Source: Bidens hawaiensis
Lineage: Eukaryota; Streptophyta; Magnoliopsida; Asterales; Asteraceae
NCBI GenBank assembly: GCA_021521415.1
Contig: JAIQDT010000168.1
Span: 2,488,501 to 2,552,500 of the forward strand
Length of the DNA: 64,000 bases
Direction: 5' to 3'
How positions within the stretch are numbered: the stretch's first letter is position 1; each line of letters opens with the position of its first letter. Positions 47,068-59,000 of this stretch are shown here, in pieces. Under the pieces are notes generated by a model. That model saw only the letters and a list, made by a program, of their open reading frames with translations. It was not told where the DNA came from and ran no database searches. A program made the position numbers and the translations under genes.

Positions 47068-49854
47068 CTACGCGTGCGCTCCCTCTCTAACACACACCGA
47101 CACCACCCGTTGATATTTCCTAGCTTGATCCTTCCAAGCAGGAATGTAGAAGATCTTCTTCTCGTTGAGCACCTTCAGATCAGCCTGCGATAGATTAACA
47201 AGATGCATCGGGTCGTAAACCCTAAGCACTTCTTGTTCATCCTCATCTTCCATTACCGCCTCCGCTGTAACACAATCCACGAACCACCATTTTAGGTCTT
47301 TGAGCACGTCCTTGGGCATAATCTTCATCGGTACTTCTTTAAGACACCGGATCGGTTTATACTTCATAATCATCCAAGGTTTTCCATCAACTCTCAGACC
47401 CCTATCCTTGTCATCGACAAGTTTCCCCTTTTGTGGTCTCATCAGCTTAAACTTCTTCTCCTTAATACACTCCTTCCACACGATCTTCCCGATGATTCTA
47501 GCCATGTTGTCTTCACTTCGGTTTATCAATCCCAATCTGGCTAAATCTTTTACCTCACATTCAGGCAGTGTGTTTAAAGATCTCAACGTTCTCCTGAAGT
47601 ACTGAATTCCATCGTATCTTTTGATCACGAAGAGCCGCAGCTGCTCATCATATATCCAGCAGATAATACCTTTCTTTGCTTCTGCGTATCCCTTAATATT
47701 GTAACTCTTTTTGAACATTTTAGGGACCGCCGGCTTCTTCGTCTTTATGAACCAGTGAGCACAACCCTCCTTCCAATTCGGTTGTTCCTCCCATTCAGTA
47801 TCTTCCTCAACAGTCTTATCACCCATCTCTGGCATCTCAACCTCCGGAATCTCGTGTTCCACGGAGTCATCTACAATCTCCCCTTCCTCTATCACATTCT
47901 CAACAGTAATTTGCTCACCGATCTTCTCAATCTCATCAACCGGCAGCACATCTTCTTCCAGCATAAAATCATCATCATCCTCATCCAGCTCTTTTAATGC
48001 GTCGATTACGTCTTCGACATCATCATCAACCGCTACCACCTCGTCACCAGCTGCACTTGTAGACTCCCCCTCAGCTGTGGAAGCCCCAAGAGCCTGAGAG
48101 GTTCTTGGCAGCTCACCACCTGCACCTTCCGGTGCATTGGGATCATCGTCTTGATCTTCTCTCCGTTTTGTCCTCAACTCATCTCCCCTACAAGTCTTCT
48201 CCCCCTGAGATGCCAAGAATGCCTTGAAGGCATCTATTACTTTCCCGTGTTCAACCAGGAGGGAGGCTTGCAGTTGATTGGATTCCACTAGGCTTTGAAT
48301 GGTCTTTGACTGTTCAGCAACGATCCGCTCTAGCGATGCAATCCTTTCGGAGTCAGAAGTAGGCGTTGGAGTTGGCGGGACATCAGCAGCAGAAGTGGCC
48401 GCAGGTGGTACACTTGGTAACCCTGCAGTAGTAGTAACTGTGGACTCAACAAATCGTGCAACTACCACCGGTGGAGTAAGCGATTGGGGTGGTAGAGACA
48501 CAACTGCTGGAGCCGACGTCTCGACGGCAGTAACCTGTGCTGTAGAAGGAATAAGAGACATACCAGACAAGGCAGGTGGAGCAAAACGTACCAGCCTTGA
48601 AGATTCTCCAGCTCCCGAACCCATACCTATCCGTTCTCTTCTTGAACGCCTGAGCACTAGTTGAACTGCTTCTTCTTCATCAACTTCCTCATCATCCTCG
48701 TCAACAGTTCTCGGCCTCTTTCCAGTAGTTCTCTCCCGAGACACCATCAGTCGTCTCGCTTCAGCAAATGTTTCGTCAAGATCGGAGTCAACTACCGAAG
48801 TAACTGCTCTTGTAACCTCCATGACCTGAGAACCTGAGACATCCATATCAAACAATCCATGGCCGCTAAAAGCAGCATCAAGATCGACATCTTCATCAGT
48901 AGGCACCGCAGGAGATGCAGCAGCTGGCACAGCAGCAGAAACAAACGTAGATACAACAGGCGCAGCTGGTACAGCATGGGGTGCTGCCGCCTGATGTGGC
49001 TGTGGGTCTCTGAACTCGTCCCCTCCTGCAGGAACATACCCCGGGTTGATAAGATACCCAAACAGTGGAGTATGCCTGGGACGCAGCTCAGGCTTGCTAC
49101 GTGTGCTCGAAGTCCGACACTGAGCGAAGATACGTTTCGTCACACATTCGACGTATCTTATAGGGCGTCTTTGCGGTAGCGACGGAGCGACATGATTGAG
49201 GATCATCTGTAAGAACCGAGGATACATAATAAATCGCTCGCGCGCCACAGCCCTCCTCTGACGATCAATCTCGTAAAATATCAGCTGACTAAATGAATAT
49301 CGTCGGTTGTAGGTCAGGGCAATCATGGAAGACTGCATCGTCGCGCCCATCCCATCAGTTCCTGCCTTCCTCCCATACATGCATACGATCAAGACATGCA
49401 TTAGGAAGCGCCACTGATCTAGTAAAAAACCTTTCCTCCTCTGTGTGTCCCCCAACGGACCTGAATAACCCATCCTCAGGTACGCTCCATCACGAAAAGG
49501 AGCTACGAACTCCGTTGGGTCATCCCTTGTCTCTTCTCCAAACTGCAAAGCCAACCGTATATCTTCAGAAGAAAACTGTATATCATGACCATTTACGGTT
49601 GCTCGCATCACCGGGGGCTCAGGCCTGCAATCATAATATACCGACTGCCAAAAGTCTTCTATGTTAGGCAGTGAAATGGGCAGGGTATTTGTGATCGCAT
49701 GAAAGATCCTTGAGCGCTGGAGAAACGTGATTATCTCCCTGTAGTCTTCCACACCTCTTGCGTCTGGATCTAACGTGATGTACTGGTTATGGGCCGGAAA
49801 GAACTGTCTTTGATCATCACCGTCATCACCACCAGCACCGCCAACAGCAGCCAT
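47068..49854 (-). CDS. Intact NA-family ORF, large protein of unknown function (928 aa)
   Basis: Start at 49854 (MAAVGGAGG), as in NA1; the frame is open five more codons upstream. Regions: about 10-250 conserved and globular, with LDQWRFLMHVLIVCMYGRKA and ERFIMYPRFLQMILNH; about 270-490 Ala/Pro/Val/Ser-rich with basic clusters (RRSRRERIGMGSGAGESS); about 500-560 likely coiled coil (SERIASLERIVAEQSKTIQS); about 600-700 very acidic; about 710-928 conserved (KSYNIKGYAEAKKGIICWIY, KPWMIMKYKPIRCLKEVPMK). No zinc knuckle, DTG/DSG protease, YVDD/FIDD or integrase motif is seen. From memory, MYPRFLQMIL-like blocks recur in many plant predicted proteins tied to retroelements, so this may be a retroelement-borne family. 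A gag-like or RNA-binding role is only a guess. The matching reading frame in NA1 supports real coding. Confidence 0.85.
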   Translation of the reverse strand: MAAVGGAGGDDGDDQRQFFPAHNQYITLDPDARGVEDYREIITFLQRSRIFHAITNTLPISLPNIEDFWQSVYYDCRPEPPVMRATVNGHDIQFSSEDIRLALQFGEETRDDPTEFVAPFRDGAYLRMGYSGPLGDTQRRKGFLLDQWRFLMHVLIVCMYGRKAGTDGMGATMQSSMIALTYNRRYSFSQLIFYEIDRQRRAVARERFIMYPRFLQMILNHVAPSLPQRRPIRYVECVTKRIFAQCRTSSTRSKPELRPRHTPLFGYLINPGYVPAGGDEFRDPQPHQAAAPHAVPAAPVVSTFVSAAVPAAASPAVPTDEDVDLDAAFSGHGLFDMDVSGSQVMEVTRAVTSVVDSDLDETFAEARRLMVSRERTTGKRPRTVDEDDEEVDEEEAVQLVLRRSRRERIGMGSGAGESSRLVRFAPPALSGMSLIPSTAQVTAVETSAPAVVSLPPQSLTPPVVVARFVESTVTTTAGLPSVPPAATSAADVPPTPTPTSDSERIASLERIVAEQSKTIQSLVESNQLQASLLVEHGKVIDAFKAFLASQGEKTCRGDELRTKRREDQDDDPNAPEGAGGELPRTSQALGASTAEGESTSAAGDEVVAVDDDVEDVIDALKELDEDDDDFMLEEDVLPVDEIEKIGEQITVENVIEEGEIVDDSVEHEIPEVEMPEMGDKTVEEDTEWEEQPNWKEGCAHWFIKTKKPAVPKMFKKSYNIKGYAEAKKGIICWIYDEQLRLFVIKRYDGIQYFRRTLRSLNTLPECEVKDLARLGLINRSEDNMARIIGKIVWKECIKEKKFKLMRPQKGKLVDDKDRGLRVDGKPWMIMKYKPIRCLKEVPMKIMPKDVLKDLKWWFVDCVTAEAVMEDEDEQEVLRVYDPMHLVNLSQADLKVLNEKKIFYIPAWKDQARKYQRVVSVCVREGAHA

Positions 49855-51130
49855 ATCTGCACAAAACAAAACAAGTTAGAGAACGGTTAAGCAACTCACA
49901 AGTTCGCTTTGTACCACGAGCGAAGTTGTGATTAAACCTTTACAGGCGAACTTAAAGGTGAGGCGAAGTTGGGAACAACTTCGCTTCATCTGTAAGTTCG
50001 TCTAAAAACTGTTAAGTAAATTGGTATAGGCGAAGTTGATGATAACTTCGCCTTATCACAACATCGCCCCAGGCGAATTTGAGTTCAAGGCGAAGTTAAA
50101 GATAACTTCGCCTCAGGCGAAATTAAGCTTCAGGCGAAGTTGTGGATAACTTCGCCTAAACCCTAACTTCGCCTGAATCTGAAACGGCGACTGTTCCGAT
50201 TCATAAGGCCATAGATCCGATGTTTTCGCACTAATTGACGATCCAGGAGAGAAGAACACAACATAATAATGGTATTAAGACGAAAAGCTTGTCCATGAAC
50301 ACGTAACACCAGGTTGAAAAACAAGGTTTTGAAGGTCCGACAACCCGAGGTCTCGAACCGGGTAAAACGATAGTGAACGAGTATTTTTGTGAAAGATATC
50401 GACAACACATACCCTTAAATGATACAAGAAACGGAAACAAAAATCGAAATCGGAAAGGAGATAAAGTTCGCCGGGAAAATACTTAAGTTCGCCGGAATTA
50501 TCGGAGCTTAAGTTCGCTGAAAGTTTTGATAAAATAATGAACTTTTTACACTGTTTGACTTCTTATATAGGGCCAGAGTTGATCAGGCGAAGTTACGCTT
50601 AACTTCGCCTAGGCGAAGTTAAGCACAAGTTCGCCTGATTCAACAACTTCGCCTATAATTTCAGAATCAACCCTTTAAGTTTGAACATATTTCAATTAAC
50701 ATTAGAATCTTCCAAAAAGAGTTAAACAAATATGATCACGTCCGAGTAACCAGCTATATAATAATACAACTACAAAAATAGAAAAACTTATAAAAATTTA
50801 ACGAAATAAGGGATCAAATTTCAGTCTAGTCAGGGACCACTACGTTTTAGAAAAGATCCTAACAGGAATCATACTAACTACGTGACTGTCACTTGGATCC
50901 GTGTTTAGCTGTATTATGACATATAGAAACAGGTTGTAGGCATGTAAATAACTTAAATGGTTTTCATCGTTTCTGTGATACGGATTAAGGTTCAGTTAAA
51001 CTCAAAATTTAAGTGGGCAACAACTCAGAGATAATGATGCCTTCTATCTATTCTCAAAGCGTATTTGGCTATACCCAAGTCATCCCGAATTGACTTCGAT
51101 CCATAGTGTCTGATTAACTTGTAGATACTC
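49855..51130 (-). other. NA2 leader with clustered GCGAAGTT hairpins
   Basis: Clusters at about 49895-50180 and 50460-50660 mirror those of NA1. Examples: GGCGAAGTTGATGATAACTTCGCC near 50030, GGCGAAGTTAAAGATAACTTCGCC near 50090, GGCGAAGTTGTGGATAACTTCGCC near 50133, and GGCGAAGTTACGCTTAACTTCGCC near 50585. From 50660 to 51115 the sequence matches the plain part of the NA1 leader. Confidence 0.85.
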
Positions 51131-51209
51131 GTTGTCTGCTTCCCGTTCTCTTCTTACTCCAGAATTGAGAAGTCTTGATTGTTACAATGACTCATAAGTA
51201 CTGAAAAAT

Positions 51210-51241
<32 letters not shown>

Positions 51242-52002
51242 TTTTTTTAACTATACATACTTATAGACTTCGGAGTACTAAACCACTGCAAGTCCCGAAT
51301 CTGGATCACTGCAGTGTCTTGAAATGCTTTCCTCACGGGAATCAGAACACTCACGGGCTCGTGTATGACTGGGTAGTCGCTTTTCTGCCTATCATTCGGA
51401 AAGATATGTATGAAGACATTCAAAACTCTTAAGGAGATTCCACGTAAAATCGAGTAGTTTAAGTTAGTATCACATACACTTTTACGCACCATAAAAATTA
51501 CCATGACATACAATGACTTTTCTAAAGCCTTTTAAGCTTAATAACTTCACTAGTTAAGCACACACAATCAGTATATATATCATTTTCCAAGGTTGGATCA
51601 ATTTTCTGTTAAACAAGCAAAGAACTTCTTACGAAGTATTAGACTTGAAAAGTAATTTCATTTCCCTATAAAATTTTTGATTTCAATCGCCCCGATCACG
51701 TCAAAGTCTTCAGGTAAACGGCAATCCTGAAGATCCAATGGATCAACTGGACCGACCACATACAAGTATGTGTCCTTCTTACTAAGAATGACCGACTAAT
51801 TTTCAGCAACTGAAAGAACACACGTCATAACTGCCCCGATCACTTTCAGTCTTCTGGTTAATGGCGATCCTCATTCTCTAAGTCGAAACGAGGACCAAAA
51901 CATATCCGAGGATATGTCCATCAAACTGAGGTAACCGACTAATTTTAAGCAATAATGACATTTTTTTTTTATTATTTTTTTTAAATAAACACAAAGACAT
52001 GG
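51131..52002 (-). other. 3' untranslated region of copia D and junction with NA2
   Basis: A (TA)n run at about 51217-51241 and a T run mark the junction zone. The rest lies downstream of the D pol stop on the minus strand. It holds an imperfect tandem duplication: CCCCGATCACGTCAAAGTCTTC with GACCGACTAATTTTCAGCAA (51690-51810), then CCCCGATCACTTTCAGTCTTCTGG with AACCGACTAATTTTAAGCAA (51835-51950). No coding frame and no LTR recognised. Confidence 0.55.
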
Positions 52003-54316
52003 TTACTCGGGATTGATCATCCCGTTCAGCTCAATTAGGTTTTGAAATCTGGATTTATCAAACGCTTTTGTAAACAAATCAGCAAAATTTTCCAGTGTAT
52101 CAACCTTTTCGATCTTGATCAGTTTCTTCTCAGCACAATCCCGTATGAAGTGATGACGAATGTCAATATGCTTAGTTTTACTATGCTTCACGGGATTGTT
52201 AATTACTGAGATGGCGGCAGTGTTATCAATTAAAATAGGAGTGAGTAAGAAATTCAGACCATAGTCGCGTAATTGTTGCTGAATCCACAAAACCTGAGAG
52301 CAGCAGTTGGATGCTGCCATGTATTCAGCTTCGCATGTTGAAATTGCAACTGATGTCTGTTTCTTGCACTGCCAGGAAACTAATCTTCCTCCAAGAAACT
52401 GACAGCCTCCTGTTGTTGACTTCCGACTCTGATTGCATCCTCCATAATCAGAATCTGTATATGCCACCAGTTCAACGTCTCCTCCCTTTGGGTACCACAA
52501 CCCTAGCTTCGGCTTGCCTTTGAGATACCGCAAAATCCTCTTCACACCTTTCATGTGAGATTCCTTTGGGTTTGCCTGAAAACGAGCACAAAGACAAACA
52601 GCAAACATTATATCAGGCCTAGAAGCAGTTAAATACATTAAAGAACCTATTATCGCCCGATACAGAGTTGGGTCCACATCTGCGTCACCATCTGATTCAG
52701 CGCCCAATTTGTGATTGACGCAGATTGGAGTGTCAAATGGAGAACTGTCCTCCATCTTGAATCTCTTGAGCACATCATGAACGTACTTCGTCTGATGAAT
52801 GAACATCCCGTCCTTCTTCTGATCAACCTGCAATCCTAGAAAGAAAGTTAGTTCACCCATAGCACTCATCTCGAATCGTTTCTTCATGATAGCCTCAAAA
52901 TCCTGACACATGGATACTCTTGATGCAGCAAATATGATATCATCCACGTAGACTTGAACCAGCAGGAAGTCACATCCTTCTCTCTTCACAAACAACGTAC
53001 TGTCGATCAATCCCCTTTCAAAACCATTGTCCAGCAAGTAGTCTGATAACGTTGAATACCAGGCACGAGGTGCCTGATGTAACCCATACAACGCCTTGCT
53101 CAACCTGTATACGTGATCAGGAAAGTCTGGGTCAGGAAAACCCGGAGGTTGCTCAACATACACAACCTCATCAACTTTCCCGTTTAGGAACGCGCTCTTC
53201 ACGTCCAACTGAAATACCTTCATCCTTTTAAAAGAAGCAAATGCCAAAAACAATCTAATCGCCTCCAACCGGGCGACAGGAGCGAACACCTCATTGTAAT
53301 CAATACCCTCTTGCTGATTAAAACCTTTAACAACCAGCGTCGCCTTATTTCTTATGATAATCCCCTTATCATCTCTCTTGCACTTGAACACCCATTTTGT
53401 GCCTATAGCATGCACATTCTTTGGTTTTTCAACCAAAGTCCAAACTTCCATCTTTTCGAACTGAGCCAACTCTTCTTGCATGGCTTCGACCCACGAGCTG
53501 TCCTTTAAAGCCATTTGATAATTCTTTGGTTCAATCTGGCTTATAAAGCAGGAGTACAAACATTCGTTCAGTATACCCGTTTCCTTAATGCTTGTATAAA
53601 CACAGGTGTGCTCATTCAAGCTTTTTCTGGTTTGTACACCGGTGGACACATCACCTAGAATATTCTCCAAAGGGTGATCTCTGTGTATTCTCGTGGTCGG
53701 AACAGAACCAACATGCAAATTATCTTCCAAATTTGAAGAGATCTCATCAATGGTTGTTTCTGGCTGAGAGTGAAAAGGATTAATAAATTCATCTTCAGTC
53801 GAGGCAGTAGGGGTACCGATAGTGTTTGATGTGGAAGGTTGAGATTCCTCAATCAGCTGTCGTTGCAATAGATTCTCTTCCTCATCAAGTATCATCTTCG
53901 TCACAGCTCTTTCGTCTTCTTCAGAAATTTCCAAATCAGGTACGTTAAACGACTTAAAAAGCTTAACATAGTCGAAAAGCTCAGCAGGTCCATTGCTTGG
54001 TTTTGGCGATTGGTAACTAGTAATGTCGGTGTTACAAACCACCTCCACCTTGCAAGTCGACGTATTGAAGACCCGTCTGTTGGGAGTCCCAACAACATAA
54101 CCGACTAGGATTCCCTCATCGGCTACTTCACCAAATTTCGAATTAGTCTTCAGAATCGAACAAGGAGACCCGAATGGTTCAAGACCGCACAAGTTGGGCT
54201 TCCTTCCATGCATAAGCTCGTAACATGTTTTTCCAAGTCTCTTAACGGTTAACACCCTATTCAGAACATAGCAGGCTGTAGCAACTGCTTCAGCCCAGAA
54301 CATCACAGGAAGCTTC
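52003..54316 (-). pseudogene. pol of SIRE-like copia D, second part: integrase end, RT, RNase H
   Basis: Open from the copia C insertion point to a stop at 52003. In order: the end of the integrase region (MFWAEAVATACYVLNRVL, CYELMHGRKPNL), a long acidic linker, then the copia RT with WVFKCKRDDKG, FQLDVKSAFLNGKVDEVVYV, YGLHQAPRAWYSTL and the active site VYVDDIIFAA. RNase H follows with YTDSDYGGCNQSRKSTTGG, ISTCEAEYMAAS and KTKHIDIRHHFIRD. The RNase H and RT residues look sound. It is the 3' half of the gene whose first half lies at 62764-63764; both carry GCTTC at the break. The 767-codon frame has no stop, so decay is recent. Confidence 0.92.
54312..54316. repeat. Target-site duplication GCTTC of copia C (left copy)
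   Basis: GCTTC before the LTR at 54317 is repeated at 62764-62768 after the other LTR; D pol continues across it. Confidence 0.96.
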
Positions 54317-54892
54317 TGTTGGGTTTCTATGGAATTTACAAACTTAGTTAACCGTTTAACTAGTTATAATTAATGCGGAAACGTGATAGACAAACTAACC
54401 ATATGAACAACCTAGTTTATTCATTGCAAGATTACCAATAATCTATTTACTAGAAACCCGAAGCTAGGATCACATGATACGGGAACAACTAAACTATCAA
54501 AGCATATAAACACTTACAATCTTAACCCTTTAAGAGTTTAGTAGGTGGTTGAAGAAGATGATGATGAATGCAAGACTTTCAAAGGAAAACTCTCAAACCG
54601 AATATACCCCGAGCCTCCAACACGCACCGAGCTATGCTAGGGAGCTTGAACACGAAAAACCCGAGCCTTTTTTCCTTCCCTTCTTGGCCGTGAGGTAGAG
54701 AAGAAAAAGAAAAGAAGTTTTTTTTTTTTTGTTTATGATTACTTGAAAGTTGCAAACACTTGATCATTATTTATCCTCACATGCAAACACCATCACATGG
54801 GTTTATACAAGTCCACACTCCACCCTTTTGCATGTTAATAATTTGACCAAGTTAGTGGGGTGTGGGGCCCACCCAAAACCGGCCCCAATATT

Positions 54893-54926
<34 letters not shown>

Positions 54927-55251
54927 TTTATATATTTTATACTTTATAAAATATATAAACACCCCATCTTTTATAAACCATTTTATAAAAGAATACATAG
55001 TTAAATAATTATTCCAATAATAATTATTTGAATAAATAAATTAACCAATTAATTATTTAATACTTTCAAGTAATTATTCAGAAACCCGTTTTTCTGAATG
55101 TGTCGTGTTCTGTATTTGTCTTATAGATCTTATCTTAACAAATACATAATTGGTGTGTGTCTAACTCGTTATTGGGTATGACCCGACTTGGATCAAACAT
55201 AACTAGCCACATTAACTTAATTATGTGTCTCGGGCATACGATATTCCAACA
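54317..55251 (-). mobile_element. 3' LTR of copia C
   Basis: TGTTGGGTTTCTATGG to GATATTCCAACA. A T run of about 31 at 54893-54923 is followed by AT-rich sequence. Confidence 0.96.
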
Positions 55252-55265
55252 ATCTCCCACTTGCA
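55252..55265 (-). promoter_or_regulatory. Polypurine tract of copia C
   Basis: The minus strand reads GCAAGTGGGAGAT against the LTR start TGTTGGAATATCG. Confidence 0.8.
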
Positions 55266-56030
55266 CGAGACTCATAGGAAGTTAATGCTAATGGTGAATA
55301 CCGCCTAACAACAGGTCACCACCCCTAGTGTGTTTGACTAAGTGCCATTCAATAACATCATCCCCTTCAAGTCCATACTTGATATGATATAGGTAAGTCT
55401 TATCATTACATCCCTTTGTTACTAGATGTCCTGTCAAATCGAAGAGACATAGATTGATCATTCTCTCATTGATTTAACTTAACAGGCCTTAGACATCTAA
55501 ACTCTCAACACATAAGAGGAACAAATCCCATCTTGACTGCATACATCCTTGTTGACATCTCGTATGATATCTGAGCTCTTTCTTTTATGTCATCGTGTTA
55601 CCGAAAAACAAAGAAGAGAGTCAAGTTATCAGACTTGATGAAAGGTCAGATCCAATATGCATCTCAGGTCAAAGGACACAATGATACTCGCCTTTACTCA
55701 AGGATTACTTATGATCAGTTGCACTAACTCCATGCAGTGATCCTCGAGAGCGGATCATGTCCAATATTTGTATCCCACAAATATCTATGAACCTTGGTGG
55801 CAAACCTATGCCTTATATTCATCACATGAATATCAACCAATCCAGGTTCATAATAGTCTTACCTTCATACTTGTTCCCACAAGCATGATCGACTACGGAC
55901 GTTTAGAACAACATAAGTCATTCATGGATTAAACATGCAAAATTAGAACATAACTCATTTAATAATTAAAACTTAATTAATTTCATGAGATACCCATTAC
56001 ATTCGTTCTTAAACAAACACTAAACACGGA
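55266..56030 (-). other. Copia C 3' untranslated region
   Basis: About 770 bases between the pol stop and the PPT. No further ORF or repeat that I can support. Confidence 0.6.
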
Positions 56031-59000
56031 TTAAATCCACTCACTAGAATACCGAAGTCCTAATGCACAAACATGACCCTCATGCTTTGGCCTATCGAGG
56101 AGCTTCGTGAGTGGGTCCGCAATATTTTGATCGGTATGAACTTTATGAATACATATTTTTCTCTTTTCAACTTCATCCCTTATGTAGTTGAATCTGCGCT
56201 CAATGTGCCTCGTTTTCTGATGAGCACGAGGCTCCTTGATCTGTGCAATAGCACCCTCATTGTCACAGAATATCTCTAGGGGCTCCTGAATGGAAGAGAT
56301 AATCCCTAGATCCATGATGAACTTTTTCATCCATGCAGCCTCTTGGGCTGCCATTGAAGCGGCGATGTACTCAGATTCTGTAGTGGATAACGCGACAACA
56401 TCCTGCTTCGAACTCTTCCAAGAGACAGCGCCTCCATTTAAGATGAAAACATATCCCGACTGTGACCGAGAATCATCTCGGTCAGTTTGGAAACTCGCAT
56501 CCACGTAACCCTTTACGACGAGTTCTTCCTCACCAGACCCATATATTAAAAACATATCCTTAGTCCTTCTAAGGTATTTTAATATATTCTTGACAGCCAT
56601 CCAATGACTGTCACCTGGGTTGTGCTGGTATCTACTCGTTATGCTTAAAGCATACGAGACGTCCGGTCTAGTGCACATCATTGCATACATAATAGATCCT
56701 ATTGCCGAAGCATAAGGAACATGCTTCATCCTATCCTGCTCTTCCTTAGAGCTAGGACTTTGGGATGAGCTTAACACGGTTCCTCTAGGAATAGGTACCA
56801 AACCTTTCTTAGAGTTTTCCATCCTGAACCTTTTCAGGATTTTATCAATGTATGCACTTTGATTGAGTCCGATCAATTTCCTTTGTCTATCCCTATAGAC
56901 CTTTATTCCCAAGATATATGTCGCTTCTCCAAGATCCTTAATTGAGAAACGACTACTTAACCACGCTTTAACGTTTTCCATACTTGGTATATCATTTCCA
57001 AATAAAAGTATATCATCGACATACAAAATAAGGAACATGTCTATACTCCCACTAGCCCATTTATACACACACGCCTCATCACCGTTTTGGACGAAACCAA
57101 ACGCTTTGATTTCTTCATTAAAACGATGATTCCACATCCGTGATGCTTGTTTCAACCCGTAGATTGATTTCCTTAACTTACATACTTTGTCAGGATTAGA
57201 TGGATCGACAAAACCTTCAGGCTGAACCATATGGACATCTTCCTCAAGATATCCATTAAGAAAAGCGGTCTTGACATCCATCTGCCATATCTCATAATCA
57301 AAATGAGCTGCAATGGCAAACAATATCCTGATCGACTTAAGCATCGCGACTGGCGAGAAGGTTTCATCATAATCAATCCCTTGAGTTTGCGTGAAACCTT
57401 TTGCGACAAGTCGAGCTTTGTAAGTATCTAAATTTCCATGCATATCGGTCTTCTTTTTGAAGACCCACTTACATCCAACCAGTTTGGAGTTAAGTGGACG
57501 ATCAACCAATTCCCAAACTTGGTTATCGTGCATGGATTGCATCTCGGCGCTCATGGCTTCAAGCCATTTGTCACAATCAGGTTGTGACATAGCATCTTTG
57601 TAGGAGATCGGTTCATCCGAATCAATCAAGTAGCAATCATCCACAAGAAATCCATATCTCTTGGGAGGTTGACTAACCCTACTAGATCTGCGAGCAACGT
57701 GCGTATGATCAACCATTTGATCATCTTCAACATCCTCGTGTTGAAAGCTAGTATCGACCAACTGTGTATCATCCAGTGATTCTTGAACCTCTTCAAGTTC
57801 CACTCTCTTTTCACTAGGTCCTTCCATAAGGAACCTAGTTTCTAAGAAGTATCCTTTGCGTGAAACAAACACTCTTTGTTCACTAGGATCATAGAATATA
57901 TATCCTATATCATCCTTTGGGTATCCTATGAAGACACACCTGATGGATCGAGCCTCAAGCTTATTTGGGGTGTCACGTTTAACATAAACTATGCATCCCC
58001 ATATCCTTAAATATGAAAAGGATGGAACCTTTCCATGCCACACTTCATAGGGTATTCGATCCACCTTTTTGGTCGGGGCCATATTCAAAATACGAGCCGC
58101 TGTGAGTAGCGCATATCCCCAAAATGATGGCGGTAGTGAGCTTCGTGCCATCATTGATCGAACCATGTCCAACAGTGTTCGATTCCTCCTCTCGGATACT
58201 CCGTTATGTTGAGGAGTTCCAGGAGGAGTGAGCTGTGAAATAATTCCACAATCTCTAAGATGACTTTGAAAGGTATCACTTAGGTATTCGCCTCCTCTAT
58301 CGGAGCGGAGTACCTTGATTGTTCGGTTGAGCTGATTTTGCACTTCATTTTGAAATTCTTTGAACATTTCAAAGGCTTCATGTTTGTGTTTCATTAGATA
58401 AACATACCCATATCGACTAAAATCGTCGGTAAAGGTAATGAAGTACCTTTCACTATTCCTACTAGTTGGCTTGAAAGGTCCGCATACATCCGTATGTATG
58501 ATACCTAACAAATCCTTAGCCCTTTCATTTGTACCTTTGAAAGGCTCTTTGGTCATCTTGCCTTGAATACAAGATTCACACTCATCAAACGAACCTAACT
58601 CGTTTGTTTTCAAAAGACCATTCTTTTGGAGAGTGTTTATACGATTCTTGTTTATGTGTCCAAGGCGACAATGCCAAATGTAGGAATCACTCAAACCCTT
58701 TTTGAGTCTTTTAGTAGAAGTTTGATATAATGAGCTATTTGAGGTATTATCATGAACCAATTCATAAATACCGTTGTTTGGTACAGCTTTAAAATAAAAG
58801 ATACCATTAGATGACACATGCATTTCCGATCCTACAAATTTAAAGTCAAAGTTACATTGTCTAAGAAGGTGCACAGAAATAATGTTCCTAGTCAAACTAG
58901 GAGCATACAAAACATTTTTTAAAACAACTTCCAAACCACTTGGAAGTGATAAAGTGAAGTCTCCTCTAGCGACCACGTGTACTCTTGCACCGTTGCCCAT

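Larger units (their letters stand above)
46555..51130 (-). mobile_element. NA2, relative of NA1 with intact ORF, PBS-side end lost
   Basis: The LTR at 46555-47001, the PPT, the long ORF and the leader follow the NA1 plan. Leader homology to NA1 (for example GTGGGCAACAACTCAGAGAT) continues to about 51115 and then fades; no PBS or second LTR follows. The CAATG before the LTR (46550-46554) would be one target copy. The lost end, the missing rest of copia B pol and the missing 3' LTR of copia D all meet near 51130-51240, so one deletion could explain all three. Confidence 0.85.

Noticed and set aside
47068..49854. The 928-codon ORF as an ordinary host gene
   Set aside because: It sits between an LTR with a PPT and a leader shared with NA1, a clear inserted element with target duplication; the same ORF is in NA1.
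49895..50660. CRISPR-like repeated palindromes
   Set aside because: Units are unevenly spaced, differ in loops, have no uniform spacers and lie in a plant LTR element; no cas genes.
54750..55004. ORF with a poly-Phe tract, repeated at 62258-62461
   Set aside because: It is the T run of the copia C LTR read as protein, identical in both LTRs.
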